Source of the DNA: Prevotella sp. tf2-5 | GTDB lineage: Bacteria; Bacteroidota; Bacteroidia; Bacteroidales; Bacteroidaceae | Length of the DNA: 64,000 nt | Assembly (NCBI RefSeq): GCF_900115435.1 | Contig: NZ_FOWK01000007.1 | Coordinates: forward strand, 1-64,000 | Direction: 5' to 3' | Part shown: in pieces, positions 50,547 through 59,612 of the stretch | How the letters are laid out: each line of letters begins with the position of its first letter | How positions within the stretch are numbered: position 1 is the first letter of the stretch | Translations under genes and position numbers: made by a program | The notes under the pieces: generated by a model | What the model was told of the DNA's origin: nothing | Databases searched by the model: none | Seen by the model: the letters and a program-made list of their open reading frames with translations, nothing else

Positions 50547-50811
50547 TCGTTCTTCGCCAATTCCTTAATTAATCTCAAAACTAGGTACAAAAGTACTAAG
50601 AATTCTCCAAATATCAGATGAAAATACGAACTTTGCAACAATCTTTAAGTAATAAGATTTTTGCATCACCATTATTAGCATCCCATTCGGGAAGATGCAC
50701 TATAAGCTGGCAAAGCTGGTCCTTTCACCTTTTGGGAAAGAATTAGCTTATCACCTCAATGTTTAACTGAGTTTAAAGGATTGTCAGCATAGTTTAAGCA
50801 AGTTTAAATTT

Positions 50812-50849
50812 CGTGCCAGTTTGACTTCACCGATTGTCATTCTGGCACG
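50812..50849. promoter_or_regulatory. Inverted repeat upstream of the Hsp20 gene
   Basis: CGTGCCAG (50812-50819) and CTGGCACG (50842-50849) are exact inverted halves with a 22-base spacer, about 20 bases before a TACTTTG element (50869-50875). It is not CIRCE. It is a candidate operator for heat or redox control of Hsp20. The rest of the 50547-50962 gap holds AT-rich sequence and several GTTTAA(A/G) words (near 50761-50808), with no gene visible. Confidence 0.5.
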
Positions 50850-50962
50850 GATTCTTTCTATAGGCATGTACTTTGCTTATCTGTTAGTGAGAGCCGAAGC
50901 AAAAGCCGAGGCGATCTAGAACAAATAAGTTAAACTAAAAGTATAATTAGGAGGTATTGATT

Positions 50963-51388
50963 ATGTTGAACGGATTAATGAAAAACAATGGTTGGTTCCC
51001 GACAATGTTTGATGATTTCTTTAACACTGATTTCATGCCTCGTGCCAACAGTACAGCACCCGCAGTCAATGTCAAGGAGAGTGAGAAAGCCTACACGATG
51101 GAACTTGCAGCTCCAGGCATCAAAAAAGAATATTGCCGCGTAGCCATCAATGACGAGGGCAACCTCACCATCGCCATTGAGAACAAACAGGAACACAAGC
51201 ATGAGGACAAGCGCCATCACTATCTGCGCCGCGAGTTCAGCTACTCCAACTACGAGCAGAACTACGTACTACCAGATGATGTTGTGAAAGACCAGATCTC
51301 AGCCAAGGTAGAGGACGGCATCCTGACTATCACGATGCCGAAGACCGAGCCGAAGGAGAAGGTTACCAAGGCCATTGAGGTATCATAA
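50963..51388 (+). CDS. Hsp20/alpha-crystallin family small heat-shock protein
   Basis: A 141-residue chaperone read from ATG 50963; a perfect GGAGG lies at 50950-50954, a strong Shine-Dalgarno of a kind rare in this phylum. Residues ~35-140 form the alpha-crystallin domain (VNVKESEKAYTMELAAPGIK, and VEDGILTITMPKTEPKEK with the I-x-I-like motif near the end). It binds unfolding proteins to prevent aggregation. A clear terminator follows. Confidence 0.9.
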   Translation: MLNGLMKNNGWFPTMFDDFFNTDFMPRANSTAPAVNVKESEKAYTMELAAPGIKKEYCRVAINDEGNLTIAIENKQEHKHEDKRHHYLRREFSYSNYEQNYVLPDDVVKDQISAKVEDGILTITMPKTEPKEKVTKAIEVS

Positions 51389-51411
51389 AGTGATTCTATT
51401 TCAAAACAGCA

Positions 51412-51450
51412 AGACCCCGACCTGCAGAAATGCAAGCCGGGGTCTCTTTT
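51412..51450 (+). terminator. Terminator of the Hsp20 gene
   Basis: AGACCCCG (51412-51419) pairs with CGGGGTCT (51438-51445); a short inner stem TGCA/TGCA sits in the loop, and TTTT follows. Confidence 0.85.
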
Positions 51451-51564
51451 CTCCGAGTTTTGGATGAGATTTGGACCTGATTAATGATAAAATGCCATTG
51501 TCTTTGTTTCTTTACGAATAATTAATTATATTTGCACACGAAAAAGGCAATTAAAGTAGAACAT

Positions 51565-51765
51565 ATGAATGAAAAGTTGATACTTAGCGAGGATGGAAAA
51601 GTTGTTCTAGAGGCTGACCATTCCATTATTCATGCCGTCATTCCAGAAGGAGTGACTGAAATTGGGGGCGGAGCGTTTTCCAACTCAAGGGTTTTACGTT
51701 CTGTTTCCATTCCAAGCACTGTGAAAAAAATAGTAAATCCTTTCATTGCTGTAGAGCTATATTAG
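51565..51765 (+). CDS. Short leucine-rich-repeat (BspA-type) protein or fragment
   Basis: A 66-residue product from ATG 51565, just after a TATTTGCAC promoter-like sequence. Residues ~25-55 form about one and a half LRR_5 units (VIPEGVTEIGGGAFSNSRVL, then SVSIPSTVKK), of the same family as the BspA-like gene at the window start. No signal peptide and too few repeats for a solenoid, so it is probably the remaining 5' part of a longer gene. A stop follows and the DUF4250 gene begins 38 bases later. Confidence 0.55.
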   Translation: MNEKLILSEDGKVVLEADHSIIHAVIPEGVTEIGGGAFSNSRVLRSVSIPSTVKKIVNPFIAVELY

Positions 51766-51803
51766 AGACGTTGTGTTTGTCTGGAATTGCGAAAAGAAAT
51801 ATT

Positions 51804-52010
51804 ATGGACTACCTGCCAAAAGACCCTGCAATCTTAGTTTCGAGCGTCAACATGCTTCTGAGGGATGAAGAGTTTGACAGCCTTGAAGCTTTGTGCTTTG
51901 CTTTCAGCAGAGAGCCGTATGAGATTAAGGACTATCTGTTGGAGAAAGGCTTTGTTTGGAGTGAACAACAAAAACAGTTCCGTCCGATAGGCTATGACAA
52001 GAAAGAATGA
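51804..52010 (+). CDS. DUF4250 domain protein
   Basis: A 68-residue protein (MDYLPKDPAILVSSVNMLLR, then FDSLEALCFAF) that matches DUF4250, a small cytoplasmic family of unknown function; the ~60-residue family length fits. ATG 51804 is preferred over the longer frame upstream. Its stop overlaps the start of the next gene (ATGA), so these small genes form one operon up to 52827. Confidence 0.75.
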   Translation: MDYLPKDPAILVSSVNMLLRDEEFDSLEALCFAFSREPYEIKDYLLEKGFVWSEQQKQFRPIGYDKKE

Positions 52011-52252
52011 TAACGAAAGATAGTATAGAGACAGCCTACAGTTTTCTGCATCAGAAGCAGAGAATCTATGTTCATTCGACGCTCGACTGGCAAAAGGACG
52101 ACATAGAGATCGCCATTGCCTCGTATGTAGATGAAATGAGCCAGGAACTATTTGACGCTATTTCTGGTAACAGAGCTGACTTCCTGAGAGATCACAAAAA
52201 GTTTCAAGAGGACATAACCAAAGCTATTGAGATACTTGAAAATATGCTATAA
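52007..52252 (+). CDS. Small protein of unknown function
   Basis: An 81-residue, mostly helical, acidic protein (MITKDSIETAYSFLHQKQRI, DDIEIAIASYVDEMSQELFD). Two bases separate it from the broken gene that follows. I recognise no named family; genes of this type sit next to DUF4250 and DUF1294 genes in Bacteroides, as I recall. It may be a partner of the protein encoded by the intact form of the following gene. Confidence 0.65.
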   Translation: MITKDSIETAYSFLHQKQRIYVHSTLDWQKDDIEIAIASYVDEMSQELFDAISGNRADFLRDHKKFQEDITKAIEILENML

Positions 52253-52254
52253 CA

Positions 52255-52537
52255 ATGATTGAACAATTTGAAAAACAGCTACATCAGGACTTGCACCTGT
52301 TCCTTCAGTCAATGAAAGAAATTGATGCACGTCTGCCTGAGTGTCCCGATGTTGAAGATAAGTGGGAGCAGATAGCGAAAGCCTACATTCCCGACGGTAT
52401 CAGGGAGTTCAACGACTTCCCTTCCGCTTCCCTAGGAGGCTTTCGATGCCTATGTCTCATGCCTGCATCAACTCTACCTGTTTGGAGCCGCTATGCAGTT
52501 GAACAGGATGGGCTATCACATGACTAAAATGAACTGA
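52255..52537 (+). pseudogene. Broken gene with an internal deletion and frame change
   Basis: The frame from 52255 (MIEQFEKQLHQDLHLFLQSM, then CPDVEDKWEQIAKAYIPDGI, up to FPSASLG near 52437) shifts by one. The true end is read in another frame: AFDAYVSCLHQLYLFGAAMQ, LNRMGYHMTKMN, stop at 52535-52537. Its stop overlaps the next gene's ATG at 52537, which supports that frame as the original. Relatives I recall are about twice as long, so a middle part seems to be missing. The 90-residue product of the first frame is unlikely to work. Confidence 0.6.
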
Positions 52538-52827
52538 TGAAAGAATTGAGCCTCCCACATATCGTCCTTATCTACCTCGCTTTCATCAACGCGGTTACTT
52601 TCTTCGTGTACGGTATCGACAAGTGGAAGGCAAAGAAATCCTTATGGCGTATTAGAGAAGCCTCACTATTGATGCTGGCGATACTCGGTGGAAGCATTGG
52701 AGCTTGGTTAGGAATGAAAGTCTGGCACCACAAGACACAGCATAAGAAATTCAAGTATGGCGTACCTGCTATCATTATTGTCCAACTCGCAATAATCGCC
52801 AATTTTATAATATCAAAAACAATATGA
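52537..52827 (+). CDS. DUF1294 small membrane protein
   Basis: A 96-residue protein. LIYLAFINAVTFFVYGIDKW, then the basic KAKKSLWRIREASLLMLAIL and GGSIGAWLGMKVWHHKTQHK are the DUF1294 pattern, with three or four hydrophobic helices. Function unknown. It ends the small operon of 51.8-52.8 kb. Confidence 0.85.
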   Translation: MKELSLPHIVLIYLAFINAVTFFVYGIDKWKAKKSLWRIREASLLMLAILGGSIGAWLGMKVWHHKTQHKKFKYGVPAIIIVQLAIIANFIISKTI

Positions 52828-52889
52828 AAAGTTTTAAGAAACGAACTTCGAGGCTGGTATCCTGACCAATGACTCAAAAGTGATATGTT

Positions 52890-53696
52890 ATGAAGTGGAC
52901 TGTGTTATCAGATAATCGAAGCAATGACAACCGTCTCTCTACAGAGCATGGTCTTTCTATCCTTCTGGAAACAGAGAAACATAAGATCTTGCTTGATACT
53001 GGAGCTAGTGATGTGTTTATCAGGAATGCGAAGCTGTTGGGCGTAGATCTCAGCAGTGTGGACTATGTTTTCATTTCCCACGGACATAGCGACCATGCAG
53101 GAGGCTTACGATATTTCTTGGAGCAAAACCGATTAGCAAAAGTTATCGTCTCCCCTGATGTAATAAACAAAAAGTTCTACTCCAAACGAGGTAATCTGCA
53201 TAGCATAACAACGGTATGGCCAGAAAACATCAAGGACAGGCTCATAACAATAGACAAGTCATGTAAGATTTCAGATGACCTTTATGTTATAGCCCATTTT
53301 CCCCAGATTTATCCAATGCCAAAAGGGAACAAGCATCTGTTCGTAGAAGATATTAATGGCGATTGTAAGCCTGATAATTTCCAACACGAACTAGGTTTAT
53401 ATACTGATGGTTTCTTGTTTACTGGCTGCGCTCACAATGGACTGGAGAACATACTGGCAGCATGTCCCTATTCTGTAAGATCCGTAGTAGGTGGCTTCCA
53501 TTTGCTTGATGGTCAGGAACCGGAGGAAGAACAATTGATTTTGGCTGAAAGACTGAAAGATCATTACTCCACAACACAATTCTATACCAGTCATTGCACA
53601 GGTGACAATGTATTTGAGGTAATGAAGGGTGTGATGGGTGAACAATTGCAGTCCTTTAGATGTGGAACTATAGGGTACTTTCCCATAAATAATTGA
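52890..53696 (+). CDS. Metallo-beta-lactamase-fold hydrolase (dihydropterin/RFA-P synthase-like group)
   Basis: A 268-residue protein with HGLSILLETEKHKILLDTGA and the metal-binding SHGHSDHAGG near 63-72, later TGCAHNGLENI and GGFHLLDG, then TSHCTG. This is the MBL subgroup annotated as 7,8-dihydropterin-6-methyl-4-aminobenzene-phosphate synthase-like. The reaction is uncertain. It stands alone between the DUF1294 gene and the tRNA-Ser gene; no signal peptide. Confidence 0.8.
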   Translation: MKWTVLSDNRSNDNRLSTEHGLSILLETEKHKILLDTGASDVFIRNAKLLGVDLSSVDYVFISHGHSDHAGGLRYFLEQNRLAKVIVSPDVINKKFYSKRGNLHSITTVWPENIKDRLITIDKSCKISDDLYVIAHFPQIYPMPKGNKHLFVEDINGDCKPDNFQHELGLYTDGFLFTGCAHNGLENILAACPYSVRSVVGGFHLLDGQEPEEEQLILAERLKDHYSTTQFYTSHCTGDNVFEVMKGVMGEQLQSFRCGTIGYFPINN

Positions 53697-53849
53697 GAGA
53701 ATCCTTTTGCAAAACCAAAGAAAATGTGTATCTTTGTCACTTAAACGCGGTTTTACAGAAAATGATAGAAATAAAATACGCACGTAAATCGCTTAAACTG
53801 TGCGTATTTACGTGCGAAAAACTTGTAACTTGCTGATATTCAGCTAAGC

Positions 53850-53937
53850 TGGCGGAGAGAGAGGGATTCGAACCCCCGGTGCCTCTCAGCACGACGGTTT
53901 TCAAGACCGTTGTAATCGACCACTCTACCATCTCTCC
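53850..53937 (-). tRNA. tRNA-Ser, anticodon TGA
   Basis: Read leftward it begins GGAGAGATGG and ends TCTCTCC-G-CCA, so acceptor arms pair over 7 bp and CCA is encoded. The anticodon loop is CTTGAAA (anticodon TGA); the long variable arm (GTGCTGAGAGGCAC) is typical of serine tRNAs, and the T loop is GGTTCGAATCC. 88 bases. Confidence 0.95.
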
Positions 53938-54060
53938 AAAACCTGACTTCACAGGTGATTTCCTCCAAAATCGGGTGCAAAGGTAATGGTATTTTTCCAA
54001 TCCTGCAAATTTTTGATATACTTTTTTGTCAGATAGGGGTAAAATGATTATATTTGCAGC

Positions 54061-56622
54061 ATGATTTACCCGAAGAACTTTGAAGCGAAGATTGGCTTTG
54101 ACGAGATACGTACGTTATTGAAAGCTCAATGTCTAAGTACATTGGGGAAGGAAAAAGTGGATGAAATCGCTTTCTCCGACGATGCGACAACCATCAACGA
54201 ATGGCAGGAACAGATTCGTGAGTTCCGCCGTTTGCAACAAGAAGCGGAGAATTTCCCTCTGAATTATTTCTTTGATGTCCGTGAGTCAATTACCCGTATC
54301 CGTATGGAGAACACACATCTGGAGGAAGATGAGCTTTTCGATTTACGACGTTCGTTAGAGACCATCACACAAATTGTGAACTTCCTGAACAAAAACGGAG
54401 GTGACGAAGAGAATCCAGCATATCCCTACCCTGCCCTACACCGTCTTGCAGAAGATGTACTGACATTCCCAGCGATGATTCGTCGCATTGACTCTATTCT
54501 GGATAAGTTTGGCAAGATAAAAGACTCTGCCACGATGACATTGGCAGGTATTCGCCATGAGATGGCACAGACAGAGGGCAGTATCTCAAGAACCTTATAT
54601 ACTATTTTGCATGCTGCCCAGCGTGATGGGTTGGTGGATAAGGATGTCGCTCCTACCATGCGTGACGGCAGACTGGTCATTCCTGTGGCACCAGGACTGA
54701 AACGGCGTATCAAGGGTATCGTCCATGACGAGAGTGCAACAGGAAAGACAGTATTCATCGAGCCAACCGAAGTGGTAGAGGCAAATAATAAGGTCCGTGA
54801 ACTGGAAGCAGCAGAACGGCGTGAGATTATCCGTATCTTGACGGTCTTCTCCGATGAGATACGTCCTCATGTTCAGGAGATTCTCGACTCCTATCAGTTC
54901 CTGGCACAGATAGACTTGATCCGTGCCAAGGCAGAACTGGCTCAAGAGATGACCGCTTTCGAGCCGATTGCCAAAGACGAGCCGTATATTGACTGGATCC
55001 ATGCTATTCACCCATTGTTGCAACGCTCCCTGTCTCGACAAGACAAGGAGGTGGTTCCCCTTGATATCCTGCTGACGAAGGAGAAACGCTTATTGATTAT
55101 CTCAGGTCCTAATGCTGGTGGCAAGTCGGTTTGTCTGAAAACAGTAGGACTACTACAATATATGTTGCAGTGTGGACTCTCCATCCCCATTGGCGACAGG
55201 AGCACGGTGGGTGTCTTCCAACATATCATGATAGATATTGGCGACGAGCAGAGTATCGCCGACGATCTCTCGACATACTCCAGTCATCTACTGAATATGA
55301 AAAACATGATGAAACAGTCGAATGCCCATACTCTACTACTAATAGATGAGTTTGGAGGCGGCACAGAGCCTACCATTGGCGGTGCTATCGCCGAAGCGGT
55401 ACTCAAGCAATTCTGGGAGAAGCAAGCCTTCGGTGTCATCACGACTCACTATCAGAACCTGAAACACTTCGCAGAAGACCATGAAGGAGTCGTCAATGGT
55501 GCCATGCTCTACGATCGTCATCAGATGCAGGCACTCTTCCAACTTGCCATCGGACAACCTGGCAGTAGCTTCGCCATCGAGATCGCCCGTAAGACGGGAA
55601 TCCCCGAGGAGGTTATCAAAGATGCCTCCGACATCGTCGGTTCAGACTATATCCAGAGTGACAAATACCTACAGGACATCGTCCGAGACAAACGCTATTG
55701 GGAAGGCAAACGCCAGACAATACACCAGCATGAGAAATCACTGGAGGGACATATCCAGCGTTATGAGAGTAACTTAGAGGAGATAGAACGGGAGCGTAAG
55801 GCGATCCTCCGTCGCGCTCAGCAACAGGCAGAGGAACTACTGACTGAGGCTAACCGTAAGATAGAAAATACCATCCGTGAGATTAAGGAAGCTCAGGCAG
55901 AGAAAGAACGTACCCGACTGGTACGCGAAGAACTGAATGAGTTCCGTAAACAGGTAACGAATGACGACCAACAGGGTCTGATGAGCGAAGAGGACTTCGC
56001 TAAGAAACTGCGTCAAATGGAAGAGCGAAAGGCACGAAAAGCCCAACGCAAGGAGAAGAAAGACGAGGAACAGAAGAGAGCCAGCGAGAAACTGGCTGCC
56101 AGAGCGAAAGAAAACTTGCATCCAGAGAACCGTCCGTTGGAGAAGGGCGACAGTGTCCGCATCAAGGGTACTAACAGCATTGGCGAGATTGAAAACATAC
56201 AAGGTAAGCTGGTCACGGTTATCTTTGGTGGTCTGCGTTCTAAAGTGAAACTGGAACAACTAGAGCGGGCAGCATCCAAAGGAGCAGAGACTGTGCAGAA
56301 CAGTGTCGATAAACATGCCCACCTTGCCATCCAGACCTCAAAGATGACACGCTCTACGATGGAGGACCGCCGTCAGAACTTTCATCAGGACATTGATGTA
56401 CGAGGGATGCGTGGCGATGAGGCGATAGATGCCGTCATGCACTTCATTGACGATGCCATTCTAATAGGTATGAGCCGTGTACGCATCCTCCATGGAACAG
56501 GCACAGGTATCCTTCGCCAACTCATCCGTCAGTATCTCAATACTGTTCCGAATGTCAAGAAGGCTAAGGACGAACACGTGCAGTTTGGCGGTGCCGGCAT
56601 CACCGTCGTGGACTTGGAATAA
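54061..56622 (+). CDS. mutS2: MutS2 family ATPase/endonuclease
   Basis: An 853-residue protein. The P-loop GPNAGGKS is at ~349-356, the Walker B LLIDEFGGGTEP near 430, and TTHYQNLKHFAEDHEGVVNG follows. A long coiled coil (~520-680, rich in Glu, Arg, Lys) precedes the C-terminal Smr nuclease domain (DIDVRGMRGDEAID, VRILHGTGTG). MutS2 acts at stalled ribosomes or in recombination, depending on the species. The -7-like TATATTTGCAG lies just before the start, so the leader is very short. Confidence 0.95.
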   Translation: MIYPKNFEAKIGFDEIRTLLKAQCLSTLGKEKVDEIAFSDDATTINEWQEQIREFRRLQQEAENFPLNYFFDVRESITRIRMENTHLEEDELFDLRRSLETITQIVNFLNKNGGDEENPAYPYPALHRLAEDVLTFPAMIRRIDSILDKFGKIKDSATMTLAGIRHEMAQTEGSISRTLYTILHAAQRDGLVDKDVAPTMRDGRLVIPVAPGLKRRIKGIVHDESATGKTVFIEPTEVVEANNKVRELEAAERREIIRILTVFSDEIRPHVQEILDSYQFLAQIDLIRAKAELAQEMTAFEPIAKDEPYIDWIHAIHPLLQRSLSRQDKEVVPLDILLTKEKRLLIISGPNAGGKSVCLKTVGLLQYMLQCGLSIPIGDRSTVGVFQHIMIDIGDEQSIADDLSTYSSHLLNMKNMMKQSNAHTLLLIDEFGGGTEPTIGGAIAEAVLKQFWEKQAFGVITTHYQNLKHFAEDHEGVVNGAMLYDRHQMQALFQLAIGQPGSSFAIEIARKTGIPEEVIKDASDIVGSDYIQSDKYLQDIVRDKRYWEGKRQTIHQHEKSLEGHIQRYESNLEEIERERKAILRRAQQQAEELLTEANRKIENTIREIKEAQAEKERTRLVREELNEFRKQVTNDDQQGLMSEEDFAKKLRQMEERKARKAQRKEKKDEEQKRASEKLAARAKENLHPENRPLEKGDSVRIKGTNSIGEIENIQGKLVTVIFGGLRSKVKLEQLERAASKGAETVQNSVDKHAHLAIQTSKMTRSTMEDRRQNFHQDIDVRGMRGDEAIDAVMHFIDDAILIGMSRVRILHGTGTGILRQLIRQYLNTVPNVKKAKDEHVQFGGAGITVVDLE

Positions 56623-56692
56623 AGAAATCGTCATAAGATGCTTTTCAAAGTAAAGCGACTAAAAGAATTGAAATATCTAAACATTTAAATAT

Positions 56693-58594
56693 ATGAAAAC
56701 CAAAACAATACTACTAATTATGTTCGTTGCCTTCGCAATGGGTACAACGGCAAAAGACTATACTGTTTCCTCACCAGACGGTAAGTTAGTGATCACCATC
56801 CATGCAGATGCCAATAGGTTAGCATGGGAGGTACAACAAGGGAGCACAACCGTACTGACTCCCTCTGAGATCGGGCTCAACGGTGCTTTTCAGAAGATGA
56901 GCGGTAAGGTGACAAAGAATACTGCCATCGTCAGCAACAAACAATATCAGGTGGAGTTCCGTGCCGACAACGACGCTGCCGCCTACCGTATCCATGTGCT
57001 GGACAAAAAGGGAATCACTGTCAATAGCGAGACTGCAGAGTTCAACTTTACCAGCGACTACGATGCGTTTATCCCTTATGTCAACGACAACCGAGGCGGA
57101 GAGCGTTATTGCTACAGTTTTGAATCATACTATGACGAACAGCCGTTGTCAAAAATGTTCACTGACTCACTCGCCATCAATCCACTTGCCGTCCGACTGC
57201 CAGAGGGAAAGCTCGCCGTCATCGCTGATATGGGATCCGTCGACTACCCAGGCATGTTCCTCTTGAGGAACGGAACACATGGGCTGAAAGCAGCCTTTGC
57301 ACCATATCCTATTACCTCCAAGATTGGCGGGTATGCCCGTCTGAACCTCGTGCCGACAGCACGTGCCAGCTATATCGCCAAAGAAGTGAAAGGTGCCCTT
57401 CCCTGGCGTATCGTCTTGGTGACAGGACAAGACAAACAACTGCTGACTGCAAACCTGCCTCACCGTTTCGGACCCAAGTGTCAAATTAGTGACACATCAT
57501 GGATCAAACCAGGTAAGGTAGCATGGGATTGGTGGAACGCCACCATGCTGACAGGTGTACCCTTCCGTGCCGGTATGAATACAGACACCTATCGCTATTA
57601 CATCGACTTTGCGGCAAAGAACCATCTGGAGTATATCATCATTGACGAGGGATGGAGCACTGATGAGTCATTGCGTTCTGAGCTGAACCCGGACATCGAC
57701 CTGCTGAGTCTGCTGCCCTATGCCGAGAAGAAAGGGGTGGGTATCATCCTATGGAGTTCGTGGCGTAACTGCATCAACAATACAGAGGATGACTTCAAAT
57801 ACTATGCTTCATTGGGTGTGAAAGGCTTTAAGGTTGATTTCTTCGACCGTGACGACCAGGAGGTGATGCGCTCTGCTTGGAAAATAGCCGACTGTGCCGC
57901 CCGTAACCACCTGTTGCTCGACTACCATGGCTATCGTCCCACAGGTATTCAGGTGGCATTCCCGAATATTGTCAATTTTGAAGGAGTGAAAGGGTTGGAG
58001 AACTCGAAATGGGAACCCCGTGTGGGTGATGGTCCCTTACATGACCAGCCCCGCTATGATGTGTCTATCCCCTATCTGCGCCAACTCGTAGGACCATTAG
58101 ACTACACCCCTGGCAGTATGACAAATGCCACCCGTGCGGAATTCTTCGGCAATAACGACCACCCCATGAGTCAAGGCACCCGTGCCCATCAGGTGGCAAT
58201 GTATACTCTCTTCGATGCACCCTTGCAGATGCTTGCCGACGCACCGACCAAGTATGAGCGTGAGCAGTCCACTACTGACCATATCGCCCAAATCCCTACC
58301 GTCTTCGACGAGGTTATTGGCTTAGACGGGCAGATAGGCGAGTATGCCGTGATCGCCAAGCGCAAAGGCACTACCTGGTATGTCGCCGCCATGACCAACT
58401 GGACAGCACGTGACCTCACCATCACGTTCCCTATGCTCACAGAGGGTACGCACCAGGCAGAGGTCTTTGCCGATGGTGTCAATGCCGACCGCGATGCCAA
58501 CGACTACACCAAGACACTTCAGACAATAAAGAGAGGGGACACACTGAAAATACACCTCGCTCCTGGTGGTGGATGGAGTGCAATCATCAAATGA
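56693..58594 (+). CDS. Glycoside hydrolase family 97, retaining (alpha-galactosidase-like) type
   Basis: A 633-residue exported enzyme (signal ends MGTTAK). The N-terminal beta-sandwich runs to ~270, the barrel begins KPGKVAWDWWNATMLTGVPF. FKVDFFDRDDQ places an Asp at 382 where retaining GH97 enzymes have the nucleophile (Gly in the inverting SusB type), and NFEGVKGLE places Glu430 at the acid/base. Hence alpha-galactosidase or a related retaining activity is more likely than SusB-like alpha-glucosidase; this follows from the family and is not proven. A C-terminal beta domain ends it. No other sus-type gene is adjacent. Confidence 0.85.
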   Translation: MKTKTILLIMFVAFAMGTTAKDYTVSSPDGKLVITIHADANRLAWEVQQGSTTVLTPSEIGLNGAFQKMSGKVTKNTAIVSNKQYQVEFRADNDAAAYRIHVLDKKGITVNSETAEFNFTSDYDAFIPYVNDNRGGERYCYSFESYYDEQPLSKMFTDSLAINPLAVRLPEGKLAVIADMGSVDYPGMFLLRNGTHGLKAAFAPYPITSKIGGYARLNLVPTARASYIAKEVKGALPWRIVLVTGQDKQLLTANLPHRFGPKCQISDTSWIKPGKVAWDWWNATMLTGVPFRAGMNTDTYRYYIDFAAKNHLEYIIIDEGWSTDESLRSELNPDIDLLSLLPYAEKKGVGIILWSSWRNCINNTEDDFKYYASLGVKGFKVDFFDRDDQEVMRSAWKIADCAARNHLLLDYHGYRPTGIQVAFPNIVNFEGVKGLENSKWEPRVGDGPLHDQPRYDVSIPYLRQLVGPLDYTPGSMTNATRAEFFGNNDHPMSQGTRAHQVAMYTLFDAPLQMLADAPTKYEREQSTTDHIAQIPTVFDEVIGLDGQIGEYAVIAKRKGTTWYVAAMTNWTARDLTITFPMLTEGTHQAEVFADGVNADRDANDYTKTLQTIKRGDTLKIHLAPGGGWSAIIK

Positions 58595-58704
58595 GAGAAT
58601 TGTCGGATTGAATATCCAAGACACCTGCCGTTAGAAGGTGTACAAAAAGAGATGAGGAAGTCACCTGAAAGCTAGCTTTCGATTACTTCCTCATCTCTTC
58701 TTTG

Positions 58705-58778
58705 AGCCTCTTGTCGGATTCGAACCAACGACCCCGAGATTACAAATCACGTGCTCTGGCCAACTGAGCTAAAGAGGC
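58705..58778 (-). tRNA. tRNA-Thr, anticodon TGT
   Basis: Read leftward: GCCTCTTTAGCTCAGTTGG at the start, anticodon loop TTTGTAA (anticodon TGT), T loop GGTTCGAATCC, and the acceptor AAGAGGC with discriminator T. CCA is not encoded. It follows the SRP RNA by four bases on the same strand, so the two are probably processed from one transcript. Confidence 0.95.
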
Positions 58779-58782
58779 AGGT

Positions 58783-58878
58783 GGGCAAGCTGACTGTATC
58801 GCGCCGCTACAACCAAGTACCTTTGCTACGTTCCCGTCCTGGAGGATTCCGAGGGAGCTGGCCGTACAGGACTTGCCC
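58783..58878 (-). ncRNA. ffs: Signal recognition particle RNA (4.5S type)
   Basis: Read leftward the ends pair as GGGCAAG/CTTGCCC, and the middle contains CAGGACGGGAACGTAGCAAA, the asymmetric-loop region of domain IV that binds Ffh. The stem GTACGGCCAGC/... and the following GGTTGTAGCGGCGCGAT fit the small bacterial SRP RNA. About 96 bases; the exact ends are estimated from the pairing. Confidence 0.8.
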
Positions 58879-59038
58879 ATGTTTGGTTTTGCGGCTGCAA
58901 AGGTACTAACTTTTTTTAGAATACGCAAATAAAATTTGTTTTTTGCTCACTTATTGGATAAATTTCTTACGTTCGACAAAAGAAATGCATTACTTTTGTT
59001 CTCTCTTAATCGAAATTTTCGTACCTTTGCACTCGAAT

Positions 59039-59596
59039 ATGACACCACAGGAATATACACAATTAAAAGCTTTCGCACGACAAGACGGAGTATTACTTGC
59101 TTTGTTGTGGATAGGAGGTTTCGCCTGCTACATCCTCGGATTATCGAATCCGATGCTGGGACTTGCGGCAATGGTACTGATTTGTGCCACCCCATTCTTC
59201 GCAGCAAGCAGGCTTCGACATTTCCGTGATTACGGAAGGGAGGGCATCATCTCTTTCACTCGAAGCTACGCCTATACCGTATTCATCTTCTTTTATGCTG
59301 GTATTCTGCTTGCCGTAGCCATCTATCTCTATTTCACCTTTATAGACAATGGCTTTTTGATGGGAAAGATTCTTGAAACCATACAATCGCCAGAGGGACA
59401 GAAGATCATTGAACTTTACGGTATGACAAAAGAGATAGACGAGAACATCAAATTGATAGCAGGAATGCGTCCCATTGACTATTCCTTGAATATGCTGACG
59501 ATCAATATCATCTCAGGGTTTATTCTCGGAATACCTATTGCTGCCATCATGCAGCGACGAACCAGCAAGTCTGACTCTCTAAACGCTAAACAATAA
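59039..59596 (+). CDS. DUF4199 family membrane protein
   Basis: A 185-residue protein starting MTPQEYTQLKAFARQDGVLL at ATG 59039, after a TACCTTTGC promoter box; the frame upstream of it overlaps the promoter. Four hydrophobic segments, LNMLTINIISGFILGIPIAA near the end, match DUF4199 of Bacteroidota, function unknown. The glycosyltransferase gene follows after 16 bases and these two commonly occur together, so a role near lipid-linked sugars is possible. Confidence 0.8.
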   Translation: MTPQEYTQLKAFARQDGVLLALLWIGGFACYILGLSNPMLGLAAMVLICATPFFAASRLRHFRDYGREGIISFTRSYAYTVFIFFYAGILLAVAIYLYFTFIDNGFLMGKILETIQSPEGQKIIELYGMTKEIDENIKLIAGMRPIDYSLNMLTINIISGFILGIPIAAIMQRRTSKSDSLNAKQ

Positions 59597-59612
59597 ACAT
59601 TCAACACAGCAT

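Noticed and set aside
50842..50857. Possible sigma-54 promoter (TGGCACG) before the Hsp20 gene
   Set aside because: The GC of the -12 element is missing at the required distance; TGGCACG is better explained as half of the inverted repeat.
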